This document shows positions 9,901 through 22,699 of a stretch of 64,000 nucleotides of DNA, in pieces. The position numbers and the translations under genes were made by a program. Within the stretch, counting starts at the first letter, position 1, and each line of letters begins with the position of its first letter. Location of the stretch: assembly GCF_029946515.1 (NCBI RefSeq), contig NZ_JARZHH010000011.1:124001-188000 (forward strand). The letters are read 5' to 3'. This DNA is from Polyangium sp. 6x1. GTDB taxonomy: Bacteria > Myxococcota_A > Polyangia > Polyangiales > Polyangiaceae. The notes beneath the pieces were generated by a model. The model had not been told where the DNA came from, did not search any database, and saw only the letters and a list, made by a program, of their open reading frames with translations.

Positions 9901-10180
9901 CGCGCGCCACCACTGCCTCCACGCCGAGCGGCGTGGCCGGCGCGAGCCTCCGCCGCGCGAGCTCCGGCCCTGCGAGGCGCGCCGCGAGTTGCCCGAGCGT
10001 CAGCCGATGCAGCCCGAAGATCGCGCCTCGCCACGAGCCCACCCGCGCTGCGAGATCGAGCGCGGCCCCGCGGGATGGACCGACCAGGAGCGCGACCGCG
10101 TCGGCCCTCCCCTCCCCGAGGAAAACCTCCGCGGCCCGCAGCCGCTCCTCGCTTCGGGGGGACACGAGCAGACGCAGCAC
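6902..10180 (-). CDS. addB: AddB-type exonuclease subunit with Fe-S nuclease domain
   Basis: This 1092-residue protein precedes addA in the same transcript. The C-terminal nuclease domain shows FAACPYRFLL, then GAIDVVE and VTDVKTG (PD-(D/E)XK core), then CDTCGYTLVC. The lone Cys plus the CxxCx5C cluster is the four-cysteine arrangement that holds the 4Fe-4S cluster in AddB. The N-terminal half is helicase-like but I see no intact Walker A motif (VGPSRGAALD in its place), in keeping with many divergent AddB proteins that do not hydrolyse ATP. Together with AddA it would resect DNA ends. Sequence identity with characterised AddB is clearly low outside the nuclease. Confidence 0.8.
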   Translation of the reverse strand: MLRLLVSPRSEERLRAAEVFLGEGRADAVALLVGPSRGAALDLAARVGSWRGAIFGLHRLTLGQLAARLAGPELARRRLAPATPLGVEAVVARAVASALEAGALGYFAPVARTPSFAGTLAATLSELRVEGIGPAEIRGDDPRSRDLRELARRYDEQRERARIADRAEVLAAATAAVREAREIRSSRLLLLDVPIASRLEERFVAELVAAAEVAFATAPTGDDRAVDALAALASEVVTDRSERSHASLSRLHQYLFAAAELPAAEAGEDVSFFSAPGEGRECVEITRRILAEARRGVPFDDIAVFLRAPDTYAALLESALRRAKIPAHFAIGAARPDPSGRAFLALLACRAEDLSPRRFAEYLSLAPMPKEDAPAEAAPRPLMPRADLFGALLEGEPTAQRMRREQAAREGARVPARSAPIGWERLLTKASIVGRKERWAERLAALGKAFERELALLRRRDPSSPRIETVEREIEALSELTRFALPLVEALASLPDHGSWGVWIEELGKLARMALEQPEDVLSALSELAPMAELPAVSFDEVRRVLEGRLGSRVTPPSGRRYGAVFVGTPELARGRSFAVVFVPGLAERLFPEAPREDPILLDGDRRAISKALRTQADRSRNERLLLRLSVGAARERVHLSYPRVEVAAGRPRVPSFYGLDVRRATTGTLPDHDALERDAASASGARLAWPAPAEPADAIDDAEHDLAMLGRLLHGGEEAEAAGRAQYLLDLNPHLARSLRARSARWDKPVTHHDGIVRKTAATAAVLAASRLHARPYAVTALEKFAACPYRFLLAAIHRLPARERRGSPDRLDPISRGVLFHRVQAETLAALEREGALPFGPEGLSRAEAVLDERLDAAAREHEERTLPPVESVFRDEIERARVELHAWLARVADQSWLVWPVRYDLAFGLPPHEHEDPRSVVEAAVIRAQASNAQYLLHGAIDVVERHAATGHARVTDVKTGANFARPGLVIDGGEVLQPVLYALAYEAVWKEPVTDACLSFCTARGGYAEHVIEVDEAARAKAIEVLSLVDDAIDKGFFPPAPRPGACDTCGYTLVCGPHEERRAARKDETSLDGGALFTRLRVLRGEP

Positions 10181-10281
10181 GTGCCCGTCATGCCCGGGGA
10201 CGGCCGCGTTGTCGAGCGTTCCCTTGCATGCCGAGCACGAGCGCTTGCCCGCTCGCTCCTACCGCCGCGTGCTTTCGACGC

Positions 10282-10320
10282 TCGGGGGCTACGCGCGGCC
10301 AGCCGCGCTATCGCCCCCGA
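10282..10320 (-). terminator. Long hairpin at the 3' end of rtcA
   Basis: Arms 10282-10289 and 10313-10320 (TCGGGGGC/GCCCCCGA) pair perfectly, and the inner arms 10293-10299 and 10302-10308 (GCGCGGC/GCCGCGC) add seven pairs around a two-base loop. It overlaps the rtcA stop codon. There is no T-run after it, so it is either a weak terminator, an RNA-stabilising 3' hairpin, or both. The two arms are too regular to be chance. Confidence 0.45.
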
Positions 10321-11339
10321 ACCCCCGTCACCTCGATCACGCACTCTTCCGCGCCGCGCTCGTCCATCCGCACCTCCGTCCCGAGGAAGGTCCGGATCAC
10401 CTCGACTTGCGTCCGCGTGTGCCCCGACGGGGGCAGCGTGCGAAAGGCCCCGCCCTCGCCGAGCGCCATCGGCAAGAGCAGTTGATCGGCGAGGTGCTCA
10501 CCGACGGGCACGCCTGCCGCGAGGTATCGCTTCACCTCCTTCGCGAGCTTGTCCGCCACGATCTCCGCGCGCACCCCGCGCTCGCCGAACGACGTGAAGA
10601 CCTCCGTCACGTGCTCGCTCTCCACGTCGGCCACGAGCGCGTTTCCCGGCCCCGGGCTGTTCTTCACGACCTCGGGACGCGCGCACGCCGGATCCCACGG
10701 CACCTCCGCGAGGAACGCTTCGACCTCGCGCACGCCGACCGTCCCCGGGATCTGCGACACGAGCGCGCGGAGCTGCGTCCTTCGCACCTCGCCGCGCTCG
10801 AGCAGCGACAGCGACGCGAGCCGCGGACACCCCTCCACGGTCACCTCCACGCGACCCCCGCCGGCCGGATAAAACCCGTACGACACGATCCGCGCGGAGA
10901 CGCTCGCGCCCATGCGACGCACGATCGGCAAGAACGCGCGCTCCACGAAATCGTACGGCGGCGCCATCGGGTTATGCGTCCCGCCCTCGAACACGAGCGA
11001 CGACGTCCCGGCCGTCGCGAGCAGCGCCGGCAGCACCGTCTGCAGGACGAGCGTCGCGCTCCCCGCGCTGCCGATCGCGAACCGATACGATCCGTGCTTC
11101 ACCGCGCCCGGCCGGAACACGAGCTCGCGCGAGCCGATCTCGTCCCCCGCGACCGCCGCGCCGCTCACCTCCGCGGCCGCGCGCACGGCCATGAGATGTT
11201 GACGCATGAGCCCCGGCTTCGACCGCTTCGCGCGGATCGAGTGCACCCGGAACGCCTGACCCGTCACCATCGACAAGGCGAGGGAGGAGCGCAGGATCTG
11301 CCCTCCGCCCTCACCCGTCGCTCCATCCAGCGTCAGCAT
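10308..11339 (-). CDS. rtcA: RNA 3'-terminal phosphate cyclase RtcA
   Basis: The ATG at 11339 gives a 343-residue protein, the normal RtcA length, starting MLTLDGATGEGGGQILR, the conserved N-terminus. RtcA uses ATP to convert RNA 3'-phosphates to 2',3'-cyclic phosphates and can also adenylylate 5' ends. The catalytic His is His282 in GEHLADQLLLPMA. The frame is open upstream into rtcB but without a family match. Only five bases separate it from the rtcB stop, so the two form an operon read from the sigma54 promoter upstream of rtcB. Confidence 0.93.
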   Translation of the reverse strand: MLTLDGATGEGGGQILRSSLALSMVTGQAFRVHSIRAKRSKPGLMRQHLMAVRAAAEVSGAAVAGDEIGSRELVFRPGAVKHGSYRFAIGSAGSATLVLQTVLPALLATAGTSSLVFEGGTHNPMAPPYDFVERAFLPIVRRMGASVSARIVSYGFYPAGGGRVEVTVEGCPRLASLSLLERGEVRRTQLRALVSQIPGTVGVREVEAFLAEVPWDPACARPEVVKNSPGPGNALVADVESEHVTEVFTSFGERGVRAEIVADKLAKEVKRYLAAGVPVGEHLADQLLLPMALGEGGAFRTLPPSGHTRTQVEVIRTFLGTEVRMDERGAEECVIEVTGVRGR

Positions 11340-11343
11340 CGTC

Positions 11344-12571
<1,228 letters not shown>

Positions 12572-12613
12572 GATTCCTTGCCTTTCGCGTCACGGGTGGA
12601 CGCGGACCGGTAG

Positions 12614-12629
12614 AGCACGCCGCGTGCCT
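12614..12629 (-). promoter_or_regulatory. Sigma54 promoter of rtcBA
   Basis: On the minus strand 12629-12614 reads AGGCACG-CGGC-GTGCT. The GG (12628-12627) and GC (12616-12615) are separated by exactly ten bases, the defining spacing of the -24/-12 element, and only the first base and one base of the -12 block depart from TGGCACG-N4-TTGC. The start site would fall near 12603, about 30 bases before the rtcB ATG. RtcR, the expected activator, is encoded next door. A GGATAA half-site at 12670-12675 lies about 45 bases upstream. Confidence 0.75.
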
Positions 12630-12724
12630 GGCTCCTGGGGCCCTTTTTCGGGTCCCCTCATAGACACCTGGATAAATTCCGATACGGGGGACGAAGAACG
12701 TGCTATTCCGTCGCCCACCTTACC

Positions 12725-14353
<1,629 letters not shown>

Positions 14354-14375
14354 ATCGCATTCGAGGACCCTTCCC

Positions 14376-15170
14376 ATGCCGCTCGTTTCCCAGGACCTCG
14401 GCCTCTCCGGCCAGAACCCACTCGCCCTCGCGGCCCTCTTCGCCGTGGGGTTCGTCGCCTCTTCGATCAATGCCGTCGCCGGCGGCGGCTCCCTCCTCTC
14501 CTTCCCGGTCCTCGTCGCCTTCGGCGTCCCCGCGCTCGCCGCGAATGCCACGAACTCGGTCGCCCTCTGGCCCGGCTCGCTCGCGAGCGCGTACGGCTTC
14601 CGCGACCAGCTCGCGCGCACGAAGCCTCATTTGCGTTACCTCACGCTCCCCACGATCGCGGGCGCGCTCTTTGGCGCGTGGTTGCTCACGCACACGCCCG
14701 AGCGCCTCTTCGATTTCGTCGTCCCGCTCCTCGTCCTGCTCGCCACGCTCCTCCTCGCGTTCCAGGCGCGGATCCGCAAGGCCGTCCTCGGTCAAAAGGC
14801 CCGCGTCCCCGTGGCGCTCGGCGTCTTTCTGCAATTTTTGGTCGCCGTCTACGGCGGGTATTTCGGGGCCGGGATGGGCATCGTCATGCTCGCCGTCTTT
14901 GGCCTCTTCATCGAGGGCACGCTGCACGAGCTCAATGCCATGAAGGCCTGGCTCGGCGTGGCGATCAACCTCGTCGCCTCGATGTTTTTCCTCCGCGAAG
15001 GCCTGCTCTGGCTCGTGCCTGGCTTCGCCGTCATGGCCGGCGCCGTCGCCGGCGGCTATTTCTCGGCGCGCGTCTCGCAACGCCTCGACCCGGACAAACT
15101 GCGCCGGGCCATCGTGGTGCTCGGATTCGCGATGACGGCCTGGTTTTTCCGGACCGCCTTCTTTCGCTGA
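14376..15170 (+). CDS. TauE/SafE-family membrane permease
   Basis: From the ATG at 14376 the protein has 264 residues and about eight hydrophobic segments. It shows the family pattern: two repeated halves each beginning with a Gly-rich helix (INAVAGGGSLLSFPVL near 30 and YGGYFGAGMGIVM near 165). Members export sulfite, sulfoacetate or other organic anions across the inner membrane; the substrate here is unknown. It begins 22 bases after rtcR on the same strand and may be co-transcribed, but I see no functional link to RNA repair. Its stop abuts the stop of the convergent lipoprotein gene. Confidence 0.82.
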   Translation: MPLVSQDLGLSGQNPLALAALFAVGFVASSINAVAGGGSLLSFPVLVAFGVPALAANATNSVALWPGSLASAYGFRDQLARTKPHLRYLTLPTIAGALFGAWLLTHTPERLFDFVVPLLVLLATLLLAFQARIRKAVLGQKARVPVALGVFLQFLVAVYGGYFGAGMGIVMLAVFGLFIEGTLHELNAMKAWLGVAINLVASMFFLREGLLWLVPGFAVMAGAVAGGYFSARVSQRLDPDKLRRAIVVLGFAMTAWFFRTAFFR

Positions 15171-16700
15171 TCAGGGCGCCTCGGCGGGCCTGCGCACGAG
15201 CCTGCGTTCGAGGTGCGACGTGATCCCCTTCCCCTCGCCCCCCACGTCGAGCTCCTCCTGATCGAGGAGGAATACCACATCACCCCCCTCGGCCCACGTC
15301 ACCGCGCGCGCAAAGTCCGTCCCGGATCCGCCGAAGGCCTTGGCCGAGATCACCTCTCCCTCGGGCGACAAAACCGAGAGCCACGTGTCGAGAGCGATCC
15401 AATCGGACGATGTCCCGCCATGCCACGTGCGTCGGACCCTCTTGGCGGTGAGGGTTGTCTTGCCAATCTCCATCGTATCCTGGAACGTCCCGAAGAGCGC
15501 GATTCGCCCGCTCGGGTCCACATCCATGGCCGTCACATTGCTGTCGTGCTTGCCGCCGAACGACTTCGCCCACAGGGCCGCGCCGCTCCGATCGAGCTTG
15601 GCCACCATCGCGTCGCCGTCCCCGCGCGCTCGAAGCTCCTTTCCGGCGAGCTTGATTCCGCCCGTGAATCGACCCGCCACGACGATCTCTCCGCCCGTCG
15701 TCGCCCGGAGCACATCGACGCGCGCCCGGCCTTCGATCGGGACCTCCCACGCCTTTTGCCCGAACGGGGCGAACGAAACGATCCGCGTCTCCCCATGGGT
15801 CGCTGCACCATAGGTATCGAGCCCACCCGCGACATACGCGACATGCACCGAAAGCGCCCCGTCCGTCGCGACGCGCGGCGCGTGTTCGCTGTTCGCGCCT
15901 CCGAGCCGAAGCACATCGATCGGCTTTCCCTCGGGCGAAACCCGCGCGACGAAAACGTCGGACCCCCCCGCGCTCTCCACCTTCTTGTTCCCCGCCTTCA
16001 AACTCCCCGCGAACGTCCCCACGACGTACACGTCCCCATTCGCGTCCACCGCGACGTCCGTCGCCCGCGCGTCCGGCCCCACGAAATCGAGTTCCCACAC
16101 GGGCCCGCCCGATGCCGTCCGTTTCTCGACGTGCGCGGCGGGCGGCGACCCCTTCCACCCCACGACGACGATATCGAATGCTGAATCAAAAACGACGGCC
16201 GTCGCCGTCTTGTCGCCCCCGGTCATGTCCCACGCCTTTTGCCCCTCGCGGTCGAATCGACCGAGCCAGGCCTCCCCGGCCCCCGCCACGGCCGTGCCCC
16301 CGCCCCTATCGAGCGCGATCGCGCGCGGCGACGACGGGGCCATCGCACGGCCGGGGCCGAGGCGTCGATCGTACCGCGCGGCCGCGTCGCTGAACGAGGC
16401 CGCGACCCAGCGCGGCCGATCGAGCGGCACGACGCACGGCATTCGACCGGTGCACGGCCCGGAAAAACCATCGAAGCGCGATCCCGGGTGCGTGTGCCCG
16501 ACGAGCCGCGCCGCCGCGCCTTTGCCGAAGACGTCCGGACAATCGAGCCCGCACCCCTCCTTCGTCAGCGAGATCCGCACCTCGCCGGTCCCGATGCCGT
16601 TCGTCACGACGAACACCTGCCCGGGCGCCGGCGGCACCGCGGGCCTCCCACAGCCCGTCGCAAGCGCGAGCAAGGCCCCGAGCGGCGCGATACGCCTCAT
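15171..16700 (-). CDS. Lipoprotein with beta-propeller-like (SBBP-type) repeats
   Basis: The ATG at 16700 gives 509 residues with a lipobox (LALATGC). From about residue 110 there are repeated blocks of roughly 50-60 residues with the pattern G-x-D-x-F-V-A-K/R-(D)-x-x-G plus a later aromatic and Gly (for example VAVDANGDVYVVGTF and GDAMVAKLDRSG), resembling SBBP repeats found in large secreted proteins of myxobacteria. These probably form a propeller on the cell surface. The start overlaps the stop of the upstream HEAT-type gene by four bases, so they are coupled. No enzyme motif is visible. Confidence 0.68.
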   Translation of the reverse strand: MRRIAPLGALLALATGCGRPAVPPAPGQVFVVTNGIGTGEVRISLTKEGCGLDCPDVFGKGAAARLVGHTHPGSRFDGFSGPCTGRMPCVVPLDRPRWVAASFSDAAARYDRRLGPGRAMAPSSPRAIALDRGGGTAVAGAGEAWLGRFDREGQKAWDMTGGDKTATAVVFDSAFDIVVVGWKGSPPAAHVEKRTASGGPVWELDFVGPDARATDVAVDANGDVYVVGTFAGSLKAGNKKVESAGGSDVFVARVSPEGKPIDVLRLGGANSEHAPRVATDGALSVHVAYVAGGLDTYGAATHGETRIVSFAPFGQKAWEVPIEGRARVDVLRATTGGEIVVAGRFTGGIKLAGKELRARGDGDAMVAKLDRSGAALWAKSFGGKHDSNVTAMDVDPSGRIALFGTFQDTMEIGKTTLTAKRVRRTWHGGTSSDWIALDTWLSVLSPEGEVISAKAFGGSGTDFARAVTWAEGGDVVFLLDQEELDVGGEGKGITSHLERRLVRRPAEAP

Positions 16701-17245
16701 TGCAAGGCCCGCACGAGCGCCGCGGCCCGCGCCCGCACGTCTTCGTTCGGATCGTCCTCCGCCATCGGCTCGGCGATGCCCGCGAATTCGCGCCACCGCG
16801 TCTGCTCCATCGCGTAAATCGCCGCCCGACGCACGCCGGCGTCGCGGTGATTCGCGAGATCCCCGAAGCAGCCGAAGAGCTCCGCGTCGAACGTCGGCCC
16901 GGCCGTCACCGCGAGCTTGTACGCCGCCCAGATCCCCTCGGCCTCGCTCCGCGCCTCGCTGCAAAGCGCGACGATCTCGGCGCGCTCGTACACCGGCAGG
17001 CTCCGCCGGATGACCTCGATCACGCCCTCGCACCGCGGCCCTTCCAGGTCGAACCACTTGAGCCCGAGCCGATGATCGTCCACGTATCGGATGCGGCAGT
17101 CGCTCGCGGGCGTCGCCCACTCGTAGACGAGCGGCTGGTTGTCGAGCGGCTCGATCCGGTTCCACAAAAACCAGTTTCCCTGGGCGAGCTGCCGAACCAC
17201 CTCCGTCTGTACCCCGTCCTTGAGCAGAAGCCGCCTCGCCTGCAT
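16697..17245 (-). CDS. HEAT-repeat-like cytoplasmic protein
   Basis: From the ATG at 17245, which has GGAGG seven bases upstream, the protein has 182 residues; an ATG at 17275 is in frame but less well placed. The last 60 residues resemble HEAT/Armadillo helices (LANHRDAGVRRAAIYAMEQT, DPNEDVRARAAALVRAL). The first half (GNWFLWNRIEPLDNQPLVYEW) resembles nothing I know. It is coupled to the downstream lipoprotein gene by a four-base overlap. It could be a small scaffold or binding protein; no function can be assigned. Confidence 0.62.
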   Translation of the reverse strand: MQARRLLLKDGVQTEVVRQLAQGNWFLWNRIEPLDNQPLVYEWATPASDCRIRYVDDHRLGLKWFDLEGPRCEGVIEVIRRSLPVYERAEIVALCSEARSEAEGIWAAYKLAVTAGPTFDAELFGCFGDLANHRDAGVRRAAIYAMEQTRWREFAGIAEPMAEDDPNEDVRARAAALVRALQ

Positions 17246-17361
17246 CGGAATCGCCTCCGAGCGCCGATGGTACAAGCCACGCCCGGGACGTCAATCCCAT
17301 CGCGGCGAGAAAACAGGAGCCGCCCAGGCGAAACCTCGCCCGCACCGATTTTCTGTTCGTA

Positions 17362-18270
17362 ATGCCCTTGACGCCCGGCCCCGCTCGGTGTGCATTGCCC
17401 TCTCTCCCCATGGACCGGCCCGGACCCGCGCTGCCCGCCACTTCCACCGCCGCCGGTGCCGGATCGCTCGTCGTCGCGCACGTCGCCTCCGCGTCCACGG
17501 TCCTCGGCGCTCGCGCCTCGGCGCCGCTCAAGCTCCTCGTCCCGCGCTCGCGCGGCCCCTCCGTCTGGGCCTATGCGTCGACCTTCGGCGGCGGCCTGCT
17601 CGAAGGCGACGCGATCACGCTCGACGTCCGCGTCGGCCCGGGCGCTGCTTTGCTCTGCTCCACCCAGGCCTCCACGAAAGTCTACAAGAGCGAAAGCGGC
17701 GGATCGTCGTGCCAAACCCTGTCGGCTTCCGTCGCCGAGGGCGCCCTCTTCGCCCTGCTCCCGGATCCGGTTTGTCCTTTCGCCGGCGCCATCTATCAGC
17801 AGCGCCAGCGAATCGAGCTCGCGCCCGGCGCCTCCCTCGTCCTCGTGGATGGCCTCGTCTCGGGCCGCGCGGCGCGCGGCGAGCGGTATCGCTTCACCTC
17901 GTACCGGGCCGTCACCGAGGTTGTCCAGGAAAACCGCCTCCTCGTACTCGACGCCCTCACGCTCGAGAATACCCCCGAATCCACTGTGGCCGAACGCATG
18001 GGTCGGTTCGACGCGCTCGCGACGGCCGTCCTGGTCGGGCCCCGGGTCGAGGCGGCCGCGGCCGAGCTCGTCGAATCGGTCACGCGCGCGCCCCTCCGCT
18101 CGCCGGATCGCGCCCGGAACACCCTGCTCGCGACCGCGAGCCCCCTCTCCGGAGGCGCCGTGCTGCGCGTGGCGGGCGAGGAGCCGGAAGACGTCGCGGC
18201 ATTCCTCCGCGCCTTCCTCGCCTTCCTCGCCCCGCTCCTCGGCGGCGATCCCTGGGCGAGAAAATGGTAG
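17362..18270 (+). CDS. ureD: Urease accessory protein UreD
   Basis: This 302-residue protein has UreD features: PLKLLVPRS, YASTFGGGLLEGD, the STQASTKVYKS segment, the PDPVCPFAGA motif and LVDGLVSGR. UreD (UreH) binds the urease apoprotein and forms a channel through which nickel reaches the active site. It opens the urease operon here. Two starts are possible, 17362 and 17410; neither has a clear ribosome binding site and the first 16 residues are not conserved, so 17410 may be the true one. Confidence 0.87.
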   Translation: MPLTPGPARCALPSLPMDRPGPALPATSTAAGAGSLVVAHVASASTVLGARASAPLKLLVPRSRGPSVWAYASTFGGGLLEGDAITLDVRVGPGAALLCSTQASTKVYKSESGGSSCQTLSASVAEGALFALLPDPVCPFAGAIYQQRQRIELAPGASLVLVDGLVSGRAARGERYRFTSYRAVTEVVQENRLLVLDALTLENTPESTVAERMGRFDALATAVLVGPRVEAAAAELVESVTRAPLRSPDRARNTLLATASPLSGGAVLRVAGEEPEDVAAFLRAFLAFLAPLLGGDPWARKW

Positions 18271-18344
18271 ATCTCGAAAAACGCTCTTGACGCAACGCAT
18301 TGATGTGATGTAGTTGGGACCTGGGCGGGGGCCCCGGTGAAGCC

Positions 18345-19106
18345 ATGCATCTCTCTCCTCGCGAGATCGACAAGCTGCTCCTTCACAATGCGGGTTTTCT
18401 GGCCCAGAAGCGCCTCGCCCGTGGGGTGCGCCTCAACGTGCCGGAGAGCGTCGCGCTGATCGCCACGCAGCTCCTCGAATTCATTCGGGATGGGCGAAGC
18501 GCCTCGGAGCTCATGGACCTCGGGCGCAAGCTGCTCGGTCGCAATCAAGTCATGGAGGGCGTCCCGGAGCTCGTGGCCGAAGTGCAGGTCGAGGGCACGT
18601 TCCCCGACGGAACGAAGCTCGTCACGGTCCACCACCCCATTGCGGCCGAGCACGGCGATCTCGACCTCGCCCTTTACGGCAGCTTCCTCCCCGTGCCCGA
18701 TCGTTCGCTCTTCGCCGCGGCGCCGAGCGCTCCCACGCCAGGAGAGATCCTCGCCGCGGAGGGGACGATCGTGCTCAACGAGGGCCGCTCCTCGATTTCG
18801 CTCCGGGTCACGAACCTGGCCGACCGCCCGATCCAGGTGGGCAGCCATTACCATTTCATCGAGACGAACCCGTACCTGCGCTTCGACCGCGAAAAGGCTT
18901 ATGGCCGGCGGCTCGACATCCCGGCGGGCACGGCCGTGCGGTTCGAGCCGGGCGAGACGAAGACGGTCTCGCTCGTGGAGATCGCGGGCGAGCGTGTCAT
19001 CCGAGGTGGCAATGCCCTCGCCGACGGCCCCGTCGGCCCCGAGGGCCTCGCCCGCGCGATGGAGCGCGTCCGCGCGCTCGGCTTCGCCCATGAACCCGAA
19101 GGCTGA
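18345..19106 (+). CDS. ureAB: Fused urease gamma-beta subunit UreAB
   Basis: This 253-residue protein joins two subunits that are separate in most bacteria. Residues 1-100 match UreA ([40 protein letters not shown]). Residues about 130-250 match UreB ([48 protein letters not shown]). The same gamma-beta fusion is known from Helicobacter. It packs with UreC in the structural core that hydrolyses urea to ammonia and carbamate. It lies 74 bases after ureD and 30 before ureC. Confidence 0.93.
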   Translation: MHLSPREIDKLLLHNAGFLAQKRLARGVRLNVPESVALIATQLLEFIRDGRSASELMDLGRKLLGRNQVMEGVPELVAEVQVEGTFPDGTKLVTVHHPIAAEHGDLDLALYGSFLPVPDRSLFAAAPSAPTPGEILAAEGTIVLNEGRSSISLRVTNLADRPIQVGSHYHFIETNPYLRFDREKAYGRRLDIPAGTAVRFEPGETKTVSLVEIAGERVIRGGNALADGPVGPEGLARAMERVRALGFAHEPEG

Positions 19107-19136
19107 CTCGATTCGACGGAAAGCTCCGAGGACGCC

Positions 19137-20852
<1,716 letters not shown>

Positions 20853-20865
20853 GCATTCACGCGCC

Positions 20866-21534
20866 ATGGCCCTCTCGCTCCTCCTGCTCCAGCTCGCCGA
20901 CTCGGCGTTTCCGACGGGCGGATTCGCGCATTCGGGCGGGCTCGAAGCGGCGGCGCAGCTCGGGGAAATCACGGGGGCTTCGGGCCTCGAACGATTCCTC
21001 CTGCACAATTTGGAGCAAACCGGCGCCGGCACGCTGCCGATGGTCACGGCCGCGCACGCCTCGCCCGACAGGTTCGCCGAGCTCGATCGACGTCTGGATG
21101 CGTTCCTGACAAACCACGTGGCGAACCGGGCGAGCCGCGCGCAAGGGCGAGCGTGGCTTGCGGCGGCGTCGCATTCGTTTGGCCTCGCGCCGCTCCGGGA
21201 GCTCCGCGCGCGCTCGCGCGAAGACGGATCGTTTTGCGGGCATTTCGCGCCGGTCTTCGGCACGGTCGCGGCGCGGCTCGGGCTCGAGCGTGGCGAGGCG
21301 CAGCGGCTCTTTCTGTTCTTGCACCTCCGGGGCCTCGTCTCCAGCGCCGTGCGCTTGAGCCTGCTTGGGCCGCTGGAGGCACAGGCGCTGCAATACCGCC
21401 TCACGGGCGCGGTCCTCGCGGTCCTCGCCCGATACGAGACGCGCGGGGCGGAGGACCTCGCGACGACCGCGCCGCTCGTCGATCTTTTCCAGGGCCACCA
21501 GGACCGGCTCTATTCGCGTCTCTTTTCGAGCTGA
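20866..21534 (+). CDS. ureF: Urease accessory protein UreF
   Basis: This 222-residue, mostly helical protein has the UreF signatures [21 protein letters not shown] near the start and the C-terminal helical segment of the family ([22 protein letters not shown]). UreF bridges UreD and the GTPase UreG in the activation complex. It starts 13 bases after ureC and ends 17 bases before ureG. Length is normal. Expected role: coupling GTP hydrolysis to nickel insertion in the cytoplasm. Confidence 0.9.
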   Translation: MALSLLLLQLADSAFPTGGFAHSGGLEAAAQLGEITGASGLERFLLHNLEQTGAGTLPMVTAAHASPDRFAELDRRLDAFLTNHVANRASRAQGRAWLAAASHSFGLAPLRELRARSREDGSFCGHFAPVFGTVAARLGLERGEAQRLFLFLHLRGLVSSAVRLSLLGPLEAQALQYRLTGAVLAVLARYETRGAEDLATTAPLVDLFQGHQDRLYSRLFSS

Positions 21535-21551
21535 ATTCCGCGGAGAGAAGC

Positions 21552-22277
21552 ATGCACGGCCATTCACACGGACATGGGGACGATCACGGGCACACGCACG
21601 AGCCTCTGGAGCACCCGGGGCGCTTCGACGAGCGGGACCGCCCGCTCGCGCGCGCCTTCGACGAGCGAGCCTTTACGGTTGGAATCGGCGGGCCGGTGGG
21701 CAGCGGCAAAACGGCGCTCGTGCTCGCGCTCTGCCGGAGCCTGCGGGAGCGCATGAGCCTGGCTGTCGTCACGAACGACATCTTCACGCGCGAAGACGGC
21801 GAATTCCTCATTCGCAACAAGGCCCTGCCCTCGGAACGCATCCGCGCCGTGGAGACGGGCGGCTGCCCGCACGCGGCGATCCGCGAGGACATCACCGCGA
21901 ACCTGCTCGCGCTCGAAGAGCTCTCGGCGCAGCATCGACCGGAGCTCTTGATCATCGAGTCCGGCGGCGACAACCTCGCGGCGAATTTCAGCCGCGAGCT
22001 TGCCGATTACATCATCTACGTGATCGACGTCGCGGGCGGCGACAAGGTGCCGCGCAAAGGCGGGCCCGGGATCACCCAATCGGATCTCCTGGTCATCAAC
22101 AAGACGGACCTCGCGAGCGCGGTGGGGGCGGATCTCGGCGTGATGGAGCGCGACGCCAAGGCGATCCGCGGCGGCGGGCCGATGGTCTTCGCGCAGGCGA
22201 CGAAGGGCGTCGGCGTCGAGGCGATCGTGAACCACATCGTCCACGCGTATCAGCATGCGCGTGGCATCGATCATTGA
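21552..22277 (+). CDS. ureG: Urease accessory GTPase UreG with His-rich N-terminus
   Basis: This 241-residue protein is a SIMIBI-class GTPase: P-loop [24 protein letters not shown], the metal-binding [13 protein letters not shown] (Cys and His ligands), [13 protein letters not shown] and NKTDLA. The first 20 residues are unusual for bacteria: eight His alternating with Gly and Asp ([15 protein letters not shown]), similar to plant UreG and able to bind nickel. No ureE gene lies in the cluster, so this tail may take over UreE's nickel-storage role (inference). The ATG at 21552 follows AGAGAAG, a fair ribosome binding site. Confidence 0.93.
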   Translation: MHGHSHGHGDDHGHTHEPLEHPGRFDERDRPLARAFDERAFTVGIGGPVGSGKTALVLALCRSLRERMSLAVVTNDIFTREDGEFLIRNKALPSERIRAVETGGCPHAAIREDITANLLALEELSAQHRPELLIIESGGDNLAANFSRELADYIIYVIDVAGGDKVPRKGGPGITQSDLLVINKTDLASAVGADLGVMERDAKAIRGGGPMVFAQATKGVGVEAIVNHIVHAYQHARGIDH

Positions 22278-22289
22278 GCCCATGGGCTA

Positions 22290-22312
22290 GGCTTTATCCT
22301 TCCGGATAAGCC
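22290..22312. promoter_or_regulatory. Palindrome after ureG: possible RtcR operator or terminator
   Basis: Arms GGCTTTATCC (22290-22299) and GGATAAGCC (22304-22312) form a dyad with one bulged T and loop TTCC. It lies about 95 bases upstream of the -24 element of the RNA operon, a typical position for a sigma54 activator site. The octamer GGATAAGC also occurs in the dyad upstream of the rsr unit. There is no T-run, so a terminator role for the urease operon is possible but weaker. Confidence 0.4.
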
Positions 22313-22395
22313 ACCTTCTGAGCGTCGAGCCGTCTTCCGCGACCCAGATCACCAAATCAGACGAAAAACGAGTCCTGGCGGGGTCCTGGCCGGCT

Positions 22396-22411
22396 TGGCA
22401 CGCCGCCTGCT
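22396..22411 (+). promoter_or_regulatory. Sigma54 promoter of the noncoding RNA operon
   Basis: TGGCACG (22396-22402), then CCGC, then CTGCT (22407-22411). GG and GC are separated by exactly ten bases and only one base departs from the consensus TGGCACG-N4-TTGCT. The start would fall near 22422, about ten bases before the first tRNA-like RNA. It closely resembles the elements before rtcB and before the rsr unit. It does not head a protein gene, so its product should be RNA. Confidence 0.8.
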
Positions 22412-22431
22412 TCAGGGGGGAACACGCAGAC

Positions 22432-22554
22432 GCCAGGATAGCTCAGCGGTAGAGCACGTAAACACCTTGGCCGGTTTTCTCCGGCGACGGCAGTGATGGC
22501 CAGGGTTACTTCCATTTGAGGACGTGGTCGCGGGTTCGAATCCCGCTCCTGGTA
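22432..22554 (+). ncRNA. tRNA-like Y RNA (YrlA type), copy 1
   Basis: A tRNA body without an anticodon arm. Acceptor 5' strand GCCAGGA (22432-22438) pairs with TCCTGGT (22547-22553). The D arm is GCTC-AGCGGTA-GAGC (22441-22455) with the invariant GG; the T arm is GCGGG-TTCGAAT-CCCGC (22530-22546). Where the anticodon arm should be there is a bulged stem: GTAA (22458-22461) with TTAC (22506-22509), and CCTTGGCC (22465-22472) with GGCCAGGG (22498-22505), enclosing an apical hairpin and GGCAGTGA (22489-22496). A short hairpin replaces the variable loop. Established: Y RNAs of the YrlA type pair a tRNA-mimic module with a Ro60-binding stem. rsr lies 5.8 kb downstream. CCA is not encoded. Family assignment is by structure only. 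Confidence 0.82.
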
Positions 22555-22558
22555 CCGC

Positions 22559-22686
22559 GGAGGGTTCGGGTTCCCCCTCGTTCCCTTCGCGCGCAAGCTC
22601 CTCGGGCAGTGAGGCACGCGGTTCCTTCGTTTTGGGTACGAAAAAGACCCCGCGGCCATTTTTCTCCCGAGGAGCGTGCGTTTTTT
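22559..22686 (+). ncRNA. Second RNA element (type B), copy 1, between the Y-like RNAs
   Basis: A GAGGG/CCCTC hairpin (22560-22579) is followed by a ten-pair perfect stem GCTCCTCGGG (22597-22606) with CCCGAGGAGC (22666-22675). Inside it are GGCAGTGA (22605-22612), CGCGG/CCGCG (22617-22621, 22650-22654) and TTCGT/ACGAA (22626-22630, 22638-22642). T6 follows at 22681-22686, so it could also terminate part of the transcription. A clearly related copy lies upstream of rsr at 28165-28287, sharing GGGCAGTGA, GCGGTTCCTTCG and CCGCGGCCA. It may be a non-tRNA-like Y RNA; the family is unknown to me. Confidence 0.62.
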
Positions 22687-22699
22687 CAACGTGTTCGAT

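Noticed and set aside
10182-11339. Very long N-terminal extension of rtcA into the rtcB region
   Set aside because: The extension is the antisense-like reading of rtcB's end; the ATG at 11339 gives the family N-terminus.
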